Of a stretch of 64,000 nt of DNA, positions 17,916 to 26,758 are shown one piece after another. Origin of the DNA: Lapidilactobacillus luobeiensis (GTDB taxonomy: Bacteria; Bacillota; Bacilli; Lactobacillales; Lactobacillaceae). The position numbers and the translations under genes were made by a program. The notes beneath the pieces are model-generated. The model had not been told where the DNA came from. It saw only the letters and a program-made list of their open reading frames with translations, and did not search any database. The stretch is taken from the NCBI RefSeq assembly GCF_024345205.1, contig NZ_BROC01000005.1, positions 91,858-155,857 on the forward strand, read 5' to 3'. Each line of letters starts with the position of its first letter. Position 1 is the stretch's first letter.

Positions 17916-18845
17916 TTAAGAGAAATCACTCACATAACGACTTAAAAAATCTTTTACACGAGCAGCATACTGTGCTGAATCCGTAGCAAATGCGGCAGTA
18001 TGACCTGCTCTTGGAACGATATAGGCCGCTTTCGGCGCTTGGCAAATTTTGTACATGTGCCGTTCTGACGCGATTGGTACATAATCGTCTTGATCACCAT
18101 GAATGAACAAAGTCGGCGTGTGACTGCGCGCGACTTGGCTAGCAATGTCGCCTTCTTGCAACCGATAGTGGGCAAAATGATGCGTCAACAAACTGGCCAA
18201 CCAAACTGTGGGCTCCTGCGGCAAATGATATTTTCCACTGACCCGCAATTTGATTTGCGGATAAACATGATCGAAGCCACAATCGTCAACGATCGCCTGA
18301 ACGTTCGCCGGCAAATCGGCCTCGCCGCTGGCCGCTAAAACAGTGGCGCCACCCATACTGACCCCAGCCAACACGATTGCTGTCGCCGACCCACGTTGCC
18401 GCAAGATCTCCCGACTCCAAGCCACATAATCGCGGCGATCCAACCAGCCAAAGCCCAAGTTGAACCCGCCACTCAGGCCTTGACCACGACTGTCTGGCAA
18501 CAACAGCCCACAACCCCACTGGGCATACAAACGGGCGTAGGGGATCATTTGCTGATGAGTGTGGTGATAGCCATGCGCTAGGACCACGATCGGGCGATCC
18601 GGTGTTGCTGGCGGGAGAAAGCGCGCCACCAACTGCAGGCCATCCTCGCTCTTGATCTGCCACGTTTGCCAAGCCTGTTGCTGATACCACTGGCGATCTG
18701 CGGCGCTGACTTGGGCCCAAGAGCGGTCAATATAGGCTTGCTTTTGCTTCGGTGTCGTGCGGATCGCAATCGTATAGGTTTTCCAAGCGGCGATGGCCAA
18801 GAACACCACGACCAGAATCAACACAATTAAAATAGCTATTTTCAT
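17916..18845 (-). CDS. Membrane-anchored alpha/beta hydrolase
   Basis: A 309-residue protein. The N-terminal helix (MKIAILIVLILVVVFLAIAAW) anchors it, probably with the enzyme outside. The hydrolase fold shows VVLAHGYHHTHQQ (oxyanion region), nucleophile motif GVSMGG, the acid in HGDQDDYVP and His in AGHTAAFA. It resembles the BAAT/FrsA-like serine hydrolases of unknown substrate. The start at 18845 is preceded by GGAGG nine bases upstream; longer in-frame starts extend into repeat DNA and are rejected. Its promoter carries a palindrome shared with the trhA promoter. Confidence 0.88.
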   Translation of the reverse strand: MKIAILIVLILVVVFLAIAAWKTYTIAIRTTPKQKQAYIDRSWAQVSAADRQWYQQQAWQTWQIKSEDGLQLVARFLPPATPDRPIVVLAHGYHHTHQQMIPYARLYAQWGCGLLLPDSRGQGLSGGFNLGFGWLDRRDYVAWSREILRQRGSATAIVLAGVSMGGATVLAASGEADLPANVQAIVDDCGFDHVYPQIKLRVSGKYHLPQEPTVWLASLLTHHFAHYRLQEGDIASQVARSHTPTLFIHGDQDDYVPIASERHMYKICQAPKAAYIVPRAGHTAAFATDSAQYAARVKDFLSRYVSDFS

Positions 18846-18876
18846 GATGGTCAACCTCCAATAACGCTTCATCGTT

Positions 18877-18905
18877 ATTATCTGGTTTTTAAAACTAGAT
18901 GTCAA
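18877..18905 (-). promoter_or_regulatory. Hydrolase promoter with operator-like palindrome in the spacer
   Basis: On the minus strand TTGACA (18900-18905), a 17-bp spacer and GATAAT (18877-18882). The spacer is itself an inverted repeat, ATCTAGTTTT...AAAACCAGAT (18880-18900). A near-identical, longer palindrome lies at 33710-33736 in front of trhA. Confidence 0.75.
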
Positions 18906-18952
18906 ATCATTGACACCAGATCGATTTTGAGTTGGTATCACTTGAGCGAGTT

Positions 18953-19680
18953 GAAAGTATGATGTCCGCAGCTTGCGCTGCGAAATTCGGGGTGAGCTCG
19001 CTGTGGGCATCACTTTGAGCTTCGCAAAACCCGCGAATCTCAAAGCTGAGCCTTATTCTAAGCGGCAAAGCCGCTAAGAATAACGACACGGCGATCTCAC
19101 CCCCGAATTTCTCCGCTCCAGCCGCTCAACATTATAACAATCGTTTGAGCACTCACGCCAACCGACAAGCTATGGTCAATTGATGGAGAACCACGAAAAT
19201 GACGACCGTGGTTAGTGGTCACCAGCTTTAAATTGGCGACACCAGCGCAGTCTGTTTGATGAACTTAGGCAAGTTCTGGACGAATCAGCTGAATCGGTCG
19301 TTTTCACCAAGAATTGTTAAGGAAACAAGTAGAGATGTTCAGCCTACACAAAATGTCCCGACCTTCTAATCTAAATCCGTTGGTATTGCTTTACCACCAC
19401 AAAAGTGGGCAATTGTTTGACCGCTAGCTCGCAAAACCACTTCGTCAGATACCCAACTTTGATTGCAGATAGGCTCGATTCTGCCTAGCAACCGCCTCAG
19501 GACGTGTGGCTCAGCAGTGAGATTTGTCTTAGTGGCTTTGCCACTTAGACAAAGACCTGATTTTGAGACAAGCCGCGCTCTTTGCGGATTGGCTCAAAAC
19601 AGCGTCCACTGCGTTCCAGCCACTACAAACGCCCTGAGGCGGTTGCATTCACATCCAAACCCACCCATACCTGAAATCCA
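18953..19680. repeat. Dispersed structured element, copy 3
   Basis: Module A here has hairpin TTATTCT-AGCGGC/GCCGCT-AGAATAA where copies 1 and 2 have TTGTCCT/AGGACAA, again compensatory. The spacer matches copy 2 closely (AAACAAGTAGAGATGTTCAG). Module B has TTGTCTTAGTGGC/GCCACTTAGACAA, with outer stem AACCGCCTCAGGACGT opposite a slightly changed partner (ACGCCCTGAGGCGGTT). A partial extra right end with ACGCCCACCACGTTCCAG and CCAAACCCACCCACACCTGC lies at 19727-19800. Confidence 0.8.
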
Positions 19681-19802
19681 GTGGACGATCAAGAATAGGA
19701 ACCAGTTGTTTCCAATCAATTCAAACGACGCCCACCACGTTCCAGTCCGCAACAGCAGTCCCAGCCGGTTGCGTCCCCACCAAACCCACCCACACCTGCA
19801 AA

Positions 19803-19856
19803 GAAAAAAAAGACCCGTTTTCCCAACCATGCGCCATGCATAGCGGGAAAACGGAT
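19803..19856 (-). terminator. Terminator of the NatAB-like operon
   Basis: CCGTTTTCCC/GGGAAAACGG with a loop of about 20 nt is followed on the minus strand by a run of eight T. Confidence 0.88.
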
Positions 19857-19901
19857 CCGCTCTATTTTTCTAATATGGTTCTTGTCAACGATGGATGCAA
19901 A

Positions 19902-21194
19902 TCAAGGCCGACTCTGCCGCTGACGATTGGTCAAGATCCGCCAAGATGCGCGCCACGATTGCCAGAGATTGCTGTCGGAGTAAACCAGCACGTTGGCCCG
20001 GTAGAAAATCAGCGAAACGTAGTAAAGCAGCATCAACACCACGACGGAGATCAGCAGTGACAGCCAACCGGCGCTAACGCTCATCGCCTCGGCGGAGACG
20101 CGCGCAGGCGCCAAAATCGGTGAAAGTAGCGGCACGAAGGCAGTCACCTTGATCAGAGTGTTGTTGATGCCATTGCCGGCCATGATGCCCAAGATATAAG
20201 CGAGTACCGCCACCATTGACAGCGGGGTGATCGCCTGTTGCGCCTGCTCAACCGAGGAGACCAATGACCCTAGCATCGCCGCCAAAACCGTGTAGGTCAT
20301 AATGCCAACGATCAGAAATAGCCCGGTCAGTACCAGTTGGCCCGCCGCCAAACCTGGCAATTGAAAGTTGCTCAGCATGCTTTTGACTGCGGGAAATTCT
20401 TGGAAGAGGAAGTGGGTCACTAGCGGCTTGCCCACCAAACCCAAAACCACATAAACGCCGAGCTGAGTCATGATCAGCGCCAGGATCGCCACGATCTTGC
20501 CGATGAATTGTGTGTTGACGTTGATGCTGGATAAGACGATTTCCATGATCCGCGTGCCCTTTTCCGCCGCGACCTCACTGGCGATCATTCCCGCGTACAT
20601 CATAATGAACATCATCATCAACACCGAGACCGCTGTCGCCACGATCGTATTGACCACCTGCTGGTTATTGTCGCGTTTCTCGGCCTTGCCTCGATCATTG
20701 AAAGCGACCGTGGTCTGCGTGGTCTTGATCGGCGCTAGTAACGTCTGCAAGGCGGCCCCGCTGAGTTGCAAGCGCTCGGCCTGATACTGCAAGCTCAATT
20801 GATTGAATTGCGCGTCCAGAGTAGAAAATGGCAGCCCTTGCCCACTGGCGCGACTAACGTAGCTAACTTTCATCTGATTATTCTGACTGGTCAAAACCGC
20901 GTAGCCATCTATTTTTGAGCGACTCAACGCTCGTTTGGCCTGCGCTTCCGTGGTGATTTTAGTCGCCCGCTGATAGGAGTCGTTTTTCTTAGGCAAACTG
21001 GCCACCAGTGGCGCTAACTCGGCTTGCGGCGTGACCAAGGCCACATTCACTGGTTGCTGCGTTTTGACAATGCCGATCGTGATCACCCCGCCGATCAGCA
21101 GAAAGACCAGTGGCGCTAAAACCATCCAAATATAAGTGCCACTTTTCAAATTCTTCAAATAAACTTGGCGAAAAACAATTCGAAATTTACTCAT
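19902..21194 (-). CDS. ABC-2 type exporter permease (NatB/YhaP-like)
   Basis: A 430-residue permease. An N-terminal helix (residues about 20-42) is followed by a hydrophilic extracellular region of about 140 residues, then five to six helices from residue 175 on. This is the usual layout of ABC2_membrane_3/NatB proteins. The start codon overlaps the 3' end of the ATPase gene, so the two are translationally coupled; a GTG three codons upstream is an alternative start. The exported substrate (ion, drug or peptide) cannot be told. Confidence 0.85.
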   Translation of the reverse strand: MSKFRIVFRQVYLKNLKSGTYIWMVLAPLVFLLIGGVITIGIVKTQQPVNVALVTPQAELAPLVASLPKKNDSYQRATKITTEAQAKRALSRSKIDGYAVLTSQNNQMKVSYVSRASGQGLPFSTLDAQFNQLSLQYQAERLQLSGAALQTLLAPIKTTQTTVAFNDRGKAEKRDNNQQVVNTIVATAVSVLMMMFIMMYAGMIASEVAAEKGTRIMEIVLSSINVNTQFIGKIVAILALIMTQLGVYVVLGLVGKPLVTHFLFQEFPAVKSMLSNFQLPGLAAGQLVLTGLFLIVGIMTYTVLAAMLGSLVSSVEQAQQAITPLSMVAVLAYILGIMAGNGINNTLIKVTAFVPLLSPILAPARVSAEAMSVSAGWLSLLISVVVLMLLYYVSLIFYRANVLVYSDSNLWQSWRASWRILTNRQRQSRP

Positions 21195-22083
21195 GGTCCG
21201 CACCCGCTTTCAACTTGAAGATCTCCTCTAGCGTTGGCGGTTGTTGGCTAAACTCCGGCAAATAGCCCTGCGCCGTCACTAACTTGAACACCTCGTGACC
21301 CACCGCTTCATCCGCCAGCGTCAACTCCAAATCGTGACGCCGCGGCGTGATCCGAACCACGCCAGGGATCGCCGCTAACTGTTCTTGCGGTAGCGTTGTT
21401 TCCACATAAACCTTGATGCGCCCGAATTGCTGGCGCACCTGATCCACGGTCCCATTCAAAACCATTTCGCCTTGACGCAGCATCACCAACTGATCGCTGA
21501 CCTGTTCCACATTGGTCATATTGTGATCCGAGTAAATGATTGCCGCGCCCTCGCGTTTCATGTCCAGCATGCCTTCCCGCAACAAACTAACATTAACTGG
21601 ATCCAAGCCACTAAACGGTTCATCCAAAATAATCAACTTTGGATGATGGATCAAAGTTGCGATCAACTGTACCTTTTGCGCGTTACCCTTGGATAAATCA
21701 CGAATCTTATCCGTCGGCTTAGCTTTGACCGCGAACCGGTCCAACCAACGCGGTACTTCCGCTCGGATCGTCGCCCGCTTCATGCCCCGCAGTTCCGCGA
21801 AATAAGTGATCTGATCCATCACCGTCATTTTCGGAAACAGACCACGCTCCTCAGGCAAATAGCCCAACTGATTATACTGAGCCTGGGTAAATGGCTGCCC
21901 TTGCCAGCGGATCTGACCCTGATCAGGTTCAATAAAGTTCAAGATCATCCGAAAAGTCGTCGTTTTGCCAGCGCCGTTTTGCCCGATCAGGCCTAAAATC
22001 TCTCCCGGATCCAGCGTGAAATCAACATGATCCACCGCTGTCATCGTACCAAACTTCTTTACTAGGTCATGCACCATTAACAC
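21187..22083 (-). CDS. ABC exporter ATPase (NatA/YhaQ-like)
   Basis: An ATPase of about 298 residues. It has Walker A GQNGAGKTT, signature DLSKGNAQKVQLIATL, Walker B LIILDEPFSGLDPVN and a C-terminal DUF4162-like extension, as in YhaQ/NatA proteins. I choose the GTG at 22083, with GAGAGGGG nine bases upstream; the ATG at 22077 or an ATG 10 codons further upstream are alternatives. It pairs with the overlapping permease gene. Confidence 0.87.
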   Translation of the reverse strand: MLMVHDLVKKFGTMTAVDHVDFTLDPGEILGLIGQNGAGKTTTFRMILNFIEPDQGQIRWQGQPFTQAQYNQLGYLPEERGLFPKMTVMDQITYFAELRGMKRATIRAEVPRWLDRFAVKAKPTDKIRDLSKGNAQKVQLIATLIHHPKLIILDEPFSGLDPVNVSLLREGMLDMKREGAAIIYSDHNMTNVEQVSDQLVMLRQGEMVLNGTVDQVRQQFGRIKVYVETTLPQEQLAAIPGVVRITPRRHDLELTLADEAVGHEVFKLVTAQGYLPEFSQQPPTLEEIFKLKAGADHE

Positions 22084-22189
22084 AGGCACCAACCCCTCTC
22101 CCTCGAATGGCAAAAGCTTACCTGATTTAGCTGAAATTTACAAGCACTGTGCACTTAAACTGGTCAACAAGTCCGCTAGCAGGCTATCC

Positions 22190-22970
22190 CGTTCCAACCT
22201 TGGCCGCGGGCTGCGTTGCGTGTGGCGGGTGAACTCGCTGTGGGCCTGTATTCTGGCCGTAATTTCCACTGCGTGGTTTGGGTGTGAACTCGCTATGGTC
22301 GGCTGTTTCGTTCCAATCTTGGCCGCGGGATGCGTTGCGTGTGGCGGATGAGCTCGCTGTGGGCATCACTTTGAGCTTCGCAAAGTGCGCGAATCTCAAA
22401 GCTGAGCCTTATTCTAAGCGGCAAAGCCGCTAAGAATAACGACACGGCGATCTCACCCGCCACACTCCACTCCGCCCACTCAACCGTTTTAGGCAAACTA
22501 AGCTGCCACGCCACTCTACCTGCTCGTGTAAATTGACGGATTCCCACGTAGTTGATGACCATGGCTAGTAGTCACAACGTAACAATCAGCTTGATGATCA
22601 CCAGCAACTGAATAGCGTATCACCGAACTTGTATCGTACTAGTCTGGACAATCGGTCGAGACAACTAGCCAGAGATTTTTCACCAATTGAAGTGATAGAA
22701 TTTTGACCGCCACACTAGCAAAAGCACTTTATTAACTGCTTCGCCAAGATTGCAGATAAGCTCGATTCTGACCAGCAACCGCCTCAGGGCGTGTGGCTCA
22801 GCAGTGAAATTTGTCTTAGTGGCTTTGCCACTTATACAAAGGCTCGATTTGAAGACAAGCCGCTGCTTTTGCGGATTGGCTTCAAACGATGCCCACTGCG
22901 TTCCAGCCACTACAAACGCCCTGAGGCGGTTGCGTCCCCACCAAACCCAACTACATCTGCAATCAAGCGG
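22190..22970. repeat. Dispersed structured element, copy 4, with duplicated left end
   Basis: The outer stem of module A is GTGGCGGATGAG/CTCACCCGCCAC instead of ATTCGGGGTGAG/CTCACCCCGAAT, a wholesale compensatory replacement. Module B follows at about 22,768-22,938. The left end is rearranged: a segment of about 53 bp (22191-22245, TTGGCCGCGGGCTGCGTTGC) recurs at 22311-22365 with few changes. It fills the gap between the ABC ATPase and the small membrane gene at 23.0 kb. Confidence 0.75.
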
Positions 22971-23027
22971 AACAGGCAAATATAGAAACGGCACTTTTTC
23001 AATCAAGTCAAGCTGACGCTTAGACCA

Positions 23028-23273
23028 CTAACGTTGTTGATCATGCAAACAGCGCCACGTCCCGATCAATAAGAGACCAAAATCCACCGCGATCAAATGT
23101 TGCTTTGCGACCGGCGCGAAGAACACCAGAATTGCGAATAAGACCAAGCCGAGCATAATGTAACCGATCGCTCCGATCTCAAAGGATCGTCGGCGCGATC
23201 GCCAGTCCAATTTAGTTAATAAAAATACCACCAATGTCATTAAAGCAAATAAGCCAACAACCACTTCCGCCAT
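23028..23273 (-). CDS. Small membrane protein, three helices
   Basis: An 81-residue protein with hydrophobic stretches at about 3-20, 33-53 and 60-74 and a basic loop (DWRSRRRSFE). AAGGGGC precedes the ATG. I do not recognise the family and it has no obvious partner. Confidence 0.6.
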   Translation of the reverse strand: MAEVVVGLFALMTLVVFLLTKLDWRSRRRSFEIGAIGYIMLGLVLFAILVFFAPVAKQHLIAVDFGLLLIGTWRCLHDQQR

Positions 23274-23532
23274 TTTATTGCCCCTTCGTTTGAAAAATAG
23301 AATCGTTAACTCCAGCTTAGTTGAGAGCCCTTAGGTAATTCAAGCGGATCAAGCGGCAACGAACGTTTTTTCTTGTTTGATCTCAGCTCCAAAAAGTGAA
23401 ACTGCTTCATTGGACTGGAAAAAAGGGGTAGCATCACTAAATATCCCCGGCTTGTCTTTCTCAAAAAGGTTACCTATACTGAAGTCAATGCATTTTTATT
23501 GTGTTTTTTCTTATTCTCTGGCTGTGAACTCA

Positions 23533-23955
23533 ATGAAAGTGAGCGCGATGATAACAATGCCACCCAGCTACACGCTAGAAACGCTTTTTCAGTATTTTCA
23601 TTACTACCACCATCTTGGCCAACCACTTGACCTGACCGTCACCACGACCACTGATCATTTCATGCTGCTTGATGAGGAGATTTGGTCCACACCTCAGGCT
23701 AGCCAAGCGGCCCAGCAACGGATCCGATCCCTTTCACCTGCCGAGATCCGGCTTAGTTTTACCCTTGACGAGCCAAATGAGGACGACCATTTTCGCACGC
23801 TTGAGTTGATCAGCTTGCCCCAAGGACCCCCTTTACGATTTAGACAAAGTAAAACGCGGATTTGGGACAAACGGCCGCTGATCGCAAAACTCACTGAAGC
23901 GCCAACGACCGCTTTGACCTTAGTTGACCTATTAGATAAAACCAATTTGGATTAA
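23533..23955 (+). CDS. Hypothetical soluble protein
   Basis: About 140 residues, no recognised family. The C-terminal two thirds (from YTLETLFQYFHYYHHLG) have normal protein character, ending LTLVDLLDKTNLD. Starts at 23533, 23548 and 23557 are possible, none with a strong ribosome-binding site; an upstream extension to 23377 reads like non-coding sequence. Confidence that it is a gene is moderate. Confidence 0.45.
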   Translation: MKVSAMITMPPSYTLETLFQYFHYYHHLGQPLDLTVTTTTDHFMLLDEEIWSTPQASQAAQQRIRSLSPAEIRLSFTLDEPNEDDHFRTLELISLPQGPPLRFRQSKTRIWDKRPLIAKLTEAPTTALTLVDLLDKTNLD

Positions 23956-24069
23956 CAGCTATTTTCATATCGGTCATTGTACGGAAACCGTCTCAGTCCT
24001 AGGTCTGATTTACCTTTCCTTAAGGCTAACGTCAAACTTTCTTCACATTTTGCGGTTATATTGTACTCA

Positions 24070-24231
24070 TAGCTTCGAAGGACTTACCCCTCCTTTGAAG
24101 CTAGCCCATAGTAATAACCCAACTTTTTCATTTCATTCTTACTCCTCCAAAGACAAGAATGAGCGTAGAGTTTCTCCTCTACAAACCCCATAGATAAGAA
24201 AACACACCAGTTGCCCGCTGGTGTGTTTTTG
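24070..24231 (+). ncRNA. Candidate small RNA with anti-Shine-Dalgarno loops
   Basis: Three hairpins are followed by an intrinsic terminator. Hairpin 1 (24070-24103, TAGCTTC/GAAGCTA) exposes ACCCCTCC. Hairpin 2 (24134-24161, CATTCTT/AAGAATG) exposes ACTCCTCC. Hairpin 3 (24165-24182, GTAGAG/CTCTAC) exposes TCTCCT. The terminator ACACCAG-TTGCCCG-CTGGTGT (24202-24224) is followed by five T. Repeated CUCCUCC-type loops are characteristic of C-rich regulatory sRNAs such as streptococcal csRNAs. A possible -10 (TATATT, 24057-24062) lies upstream but no clear -35. Confidence 0.55.
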
Positions 24232-24413
24232 TGTGCGATTGGTTTGATTTCTTTCAGAAAACAGTGTGAGTGTTTCGACTATTTTTTCTGAAAAGAACCG
24301 GCTTAGGAAAAGATCTAGAACTCCTAGTGTGAAATCATCTTTCAACACCAAAAATCCTAGGCCCAGGGAAACAAATTTCAATCAAGCCTGGACCGCCAGT
24401 TGTTCTGTTGTTC

Positions 24414-26588
24414 TTACTCGACTTGCGCCGCCAGCGTCGTTGGTTGACCGGCGATCACGACTTCTAATGGCGCGCCGCTGAGAAGTTCCACGGTTGTTTG
24501 GTCCTTGGTTAGCTGGACTTGTAACTGGCGGCCGGCGATCTTCAAGCGGAAGGTCAGCCCGGACCACTTCTGCGGCAAATGATTATTGATGTGGAGCAGG
24601 CCGTCTTGCAGCGAAACTCCGGCAAAACCGTAGATCACACTTAGCCAGCTGCCGCCTAGATTGGCCATATGCAGGCCGTCCTTGGTGTTGCCCTGCAAGT
24701 CGGTCAGATCTAGCAGCGCTGAATCTAAGAAGTATTGGTAAGCCGCGTCATCATAACCTAACTGCGCCGCTAAAACGGCGAAGACGCTACGGGACAACGA
24801 GGAGTCATGGGTGGTGACTTTTTCATAATAGGCGTAATCGCGGGCCTGTTGCGCCGGTGACTTCTCACCCGGGAAGAGCAAGTTGGTCAGCAACATGTCC
24901 GGCTGCTTATTGACTTGGTAGCGGTAGATCGTTAACGGGTGATAATGCAGCAGCAAGGGGAAGTTGGCGGCAGGCGTACTTGCCAGCGGCCACAGCGGCT
25001 TGTTCAAGAAGGTGTCATCCTGAGGCGTTAACTGCCGTTGTTGATCAAAGCCCAAATAAATGCCCGCGGCGATCTCCTGCAAGGCCGTCATATCGGCTGC
25101 CGTCACTGGCAGTTGGGCACAGGCTTGAAACTGGGGATAGTATTTGAGGAACAATTCCAGATTATGTTTCGCCAAGCGGTTGGTGTAATAATTGTTGTCC
25201 ACCAGCGCCGTGTATTCATCAGGCCCGGTCACATCATGGAACATGAAGCACCGTTGTCCGTTGCGTTCGCCCCAAGCCCCGAAGTTTTGCCAAAAGCGAG
25301 CCGTCTCCCAAAGGATCGGTAAGCCGTATTTCGCCATGAAGGGGTCGTCTAAGGTCGTTTCATAATAAAGTCCCACCGCATAAGCGATGTCCGCGTCCAA
25401 ATGATATTGCGCCGTCCCCGCTGGGAAAAAGGCGCTAGCCTCTTGCCCGTTGATCGACCGCCAAGGGAACAACGCCCCAGCTGACACACCCAACTCCCGA
25501 GCACGTTGGCGCGCTTGAGGCAGTTGTTGATAGCGAAACTTCAGCAAGGCCCGAGCGATTTTCGGCTGGGTGTAGGTGAAGAAGGGCAGCATGTACATTT
25601 CCGTATCCCAGAAGAAGTGACCCTCGTAACCTGGTCCAGAAACGCCCTTTGCGGCAATACTGTACGCGCCGGTCCGATTCGCCGACTGACACAGTTGATA
25701 CAAATTGAAATGGAGGCCGCGATCCAATTGCTCATCGCCGCTGATCTTGACTTCACCCGCCGCCCAGAAATCACGCCAGTACGTCGCCGTTCGTTGCCGC
25801 AACGCTGTGACTGTCGCAGCCGTCGCGGGTAGTAACTCCCGGTGCGGACCGAAATCAAGTTGGGCCAAATAAGTCAGCTCAAGCTGCGCCCCAGGCAATA
25901 ATTGCACCACCCGGCGCAAGTCGGTCCCGATCCCCGCCATTTGCACCTGGGCCGTTAACTGACTGGTTTGCGTCGTGACAGTCTGCGTGAGCGTCTGCGC
26001 AGTCGACGCCAAAGTTGCGCTGGTCAATTGGCTACCCCGATCGACCACCCGCGGATCGTCAGGATCCACAGCGGCCGCCGCTGCCGCAGCCAAGGACAAC
26101 CCTGGTTTGGTCAACGTCAGTTCGCCTTGGTAAGTCAACGATTTCACCTGATAATCCAATAAATAAGCGGATAGATCAGCATCCGCCTCACCAATTAGCG
26201 AGCGCACCGTTAACGTCAACGCCGCCGGTTCAGCCGCCGCGAAGCTCACGCCATAAACCGCCGTCAAAATCCCAGTGGCCATATCCAACGCCACACTCTG
26301 CGCGCCTAAACTGACCGCCGGACGTCCCGCCTGATCTTCAAGTTGTAATTGCCGCAATGACGGTAACGCGATGATCGTTTGGTGATTTTTGGCGTAGCCG
26401 TAAGCCGTCTCGCCATAAGTGATCGGCGCCTGCTCGTAGAACCCATTGATGATCGTGCCCGCGCTGGCCACCAACGGATCCGTCGCCTGCACGCCAAAAC
26501 TCCCATTCCCCTGTGAGAAAATCGTCGCCACATTCGCCGCCGACTGATTCTTCAGATCCTGCAATTTCAATACAAATGGATTTGCCAC
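24414..26588 (-). CDS. GH65 disaccharide phosphorylase (kojibiose/nigerose-like subgroup)
   Basis: A 724-residue glycoside hydrolase family 65 protein. It has the N-terminal beta-sandwich domain, then the (alpha/alpha)6 barrel with HFFWDTEMYMLPFF, PWRSINGQEASAFFPAGTAQ and VTGPDEYTALVDNNYYTN, where the Glu is the expected general acid, and a short C-terminal beta domain. The FFPAGTAQYH segment is like kojibiose/nigerose/trehalose phosphorylases rather than classic maltose phosphorylase. The start is taken as GTG at 26588 with GGGAGGGCGAGCAA upstream. It is probably cytoplasmic and yields glucose 1-phosphate plus a sugar. Confidence 0.82.
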   Translation of the reverse strand: MANPFVLKLQDLKNQSAANVATIFSQGNGSFGVQATDPLVASAGTIINGFYEQAPITYGETAYGYAKNHQTIIALPSLRQLQLEDQAGRPAVSLGAQSVALDMATGILTAVYGVSFAAAEPAALTLTVRSLIGEADADLSAYLLDYQVKSLTYQGELTLTKPGLSLAAAAAAAVDPDDPRVVDRGSQLTSATLASTAQTLTQTVTTQTSQLTAQVQMAGIGTDLRRVVQLLPGAQLELTYLAQLDFGPHRELLPATAATVTALRQRTATYWRDFWAAGEVKISGDEQLDRGLHFNLYQLCQSANRTGAYSIAAKGVSGPGYEGHFFWDTEMYMLPFFTYTQPKIARALLKFRYQQLPQARQRARELGVSAGALFPWRSINGQEASAFFPAGTAQYHLDADIAYAVGLYYETTLDDPFMAKYGLPILWETARFWQNFGAWGERNGQRCFMFHDVTGPDEYTALVDNNYYTNRLAKHNLELFLKYYPQFQACAQLPVTAADMTALQEIAAGIYLGFDQQRQLTPQDDTFLNKPLWPLASTPAANFPLLLHYHPLTIYRYQVNKQPDMLLTNLLFPGEKSPAQQARDYAYYEKVTTHDSSLSRSVFAVLAAQLGYDDAAYQYFLDSALLDLTDLQGNTKDGLHMANLGGSWLSVIYGFAGVSLQDGLLHINNHLPQKWSGLTFRLKIAGRQLQVQLTKDQTTVELLSGAPLEVVIAGQPTTLAAQVE

Positions 26589-26668
26589 TTGCTCGCCCTC
26601 CCAAAATTCTTGATCACGCCCGCACACATTCAAATGAGTCGAATTTGTACGGCGATTAATGCTCTTTC

Positions 26669-26715
26669 AGCATAGCATTTAGGTTCCCACCTGGCAATTA
26701 TTGACACCGCTTTCA
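26669..26715 (-). promoter_or_regulatory. GH65 promoter with perfect cre site
   Basis: On the minus strand TTGCCA (26692-26697) and TATGCT (26669-26674) are 17 bp apart. Immediately upstream is TGAAAGCGGTGTCA (26702-26715), which fits the CcpA consensus TGWAANCGNTNWCA at every position. Carbon catabolite control is therefore expected. Confidence 0.78.
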
Positions 26716-26758
26716 TTAGTCTGTGATAAGCCTATTCCTATCGCGCGTCGATGTGCCC

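Noticed and set aside
24139..24381. 80-codon ORF on the minus strand
   Set aside because: It runs through the hairpins and terminator of the sRNA candidate, has no ribosome-binding site and no protein-like pattern.
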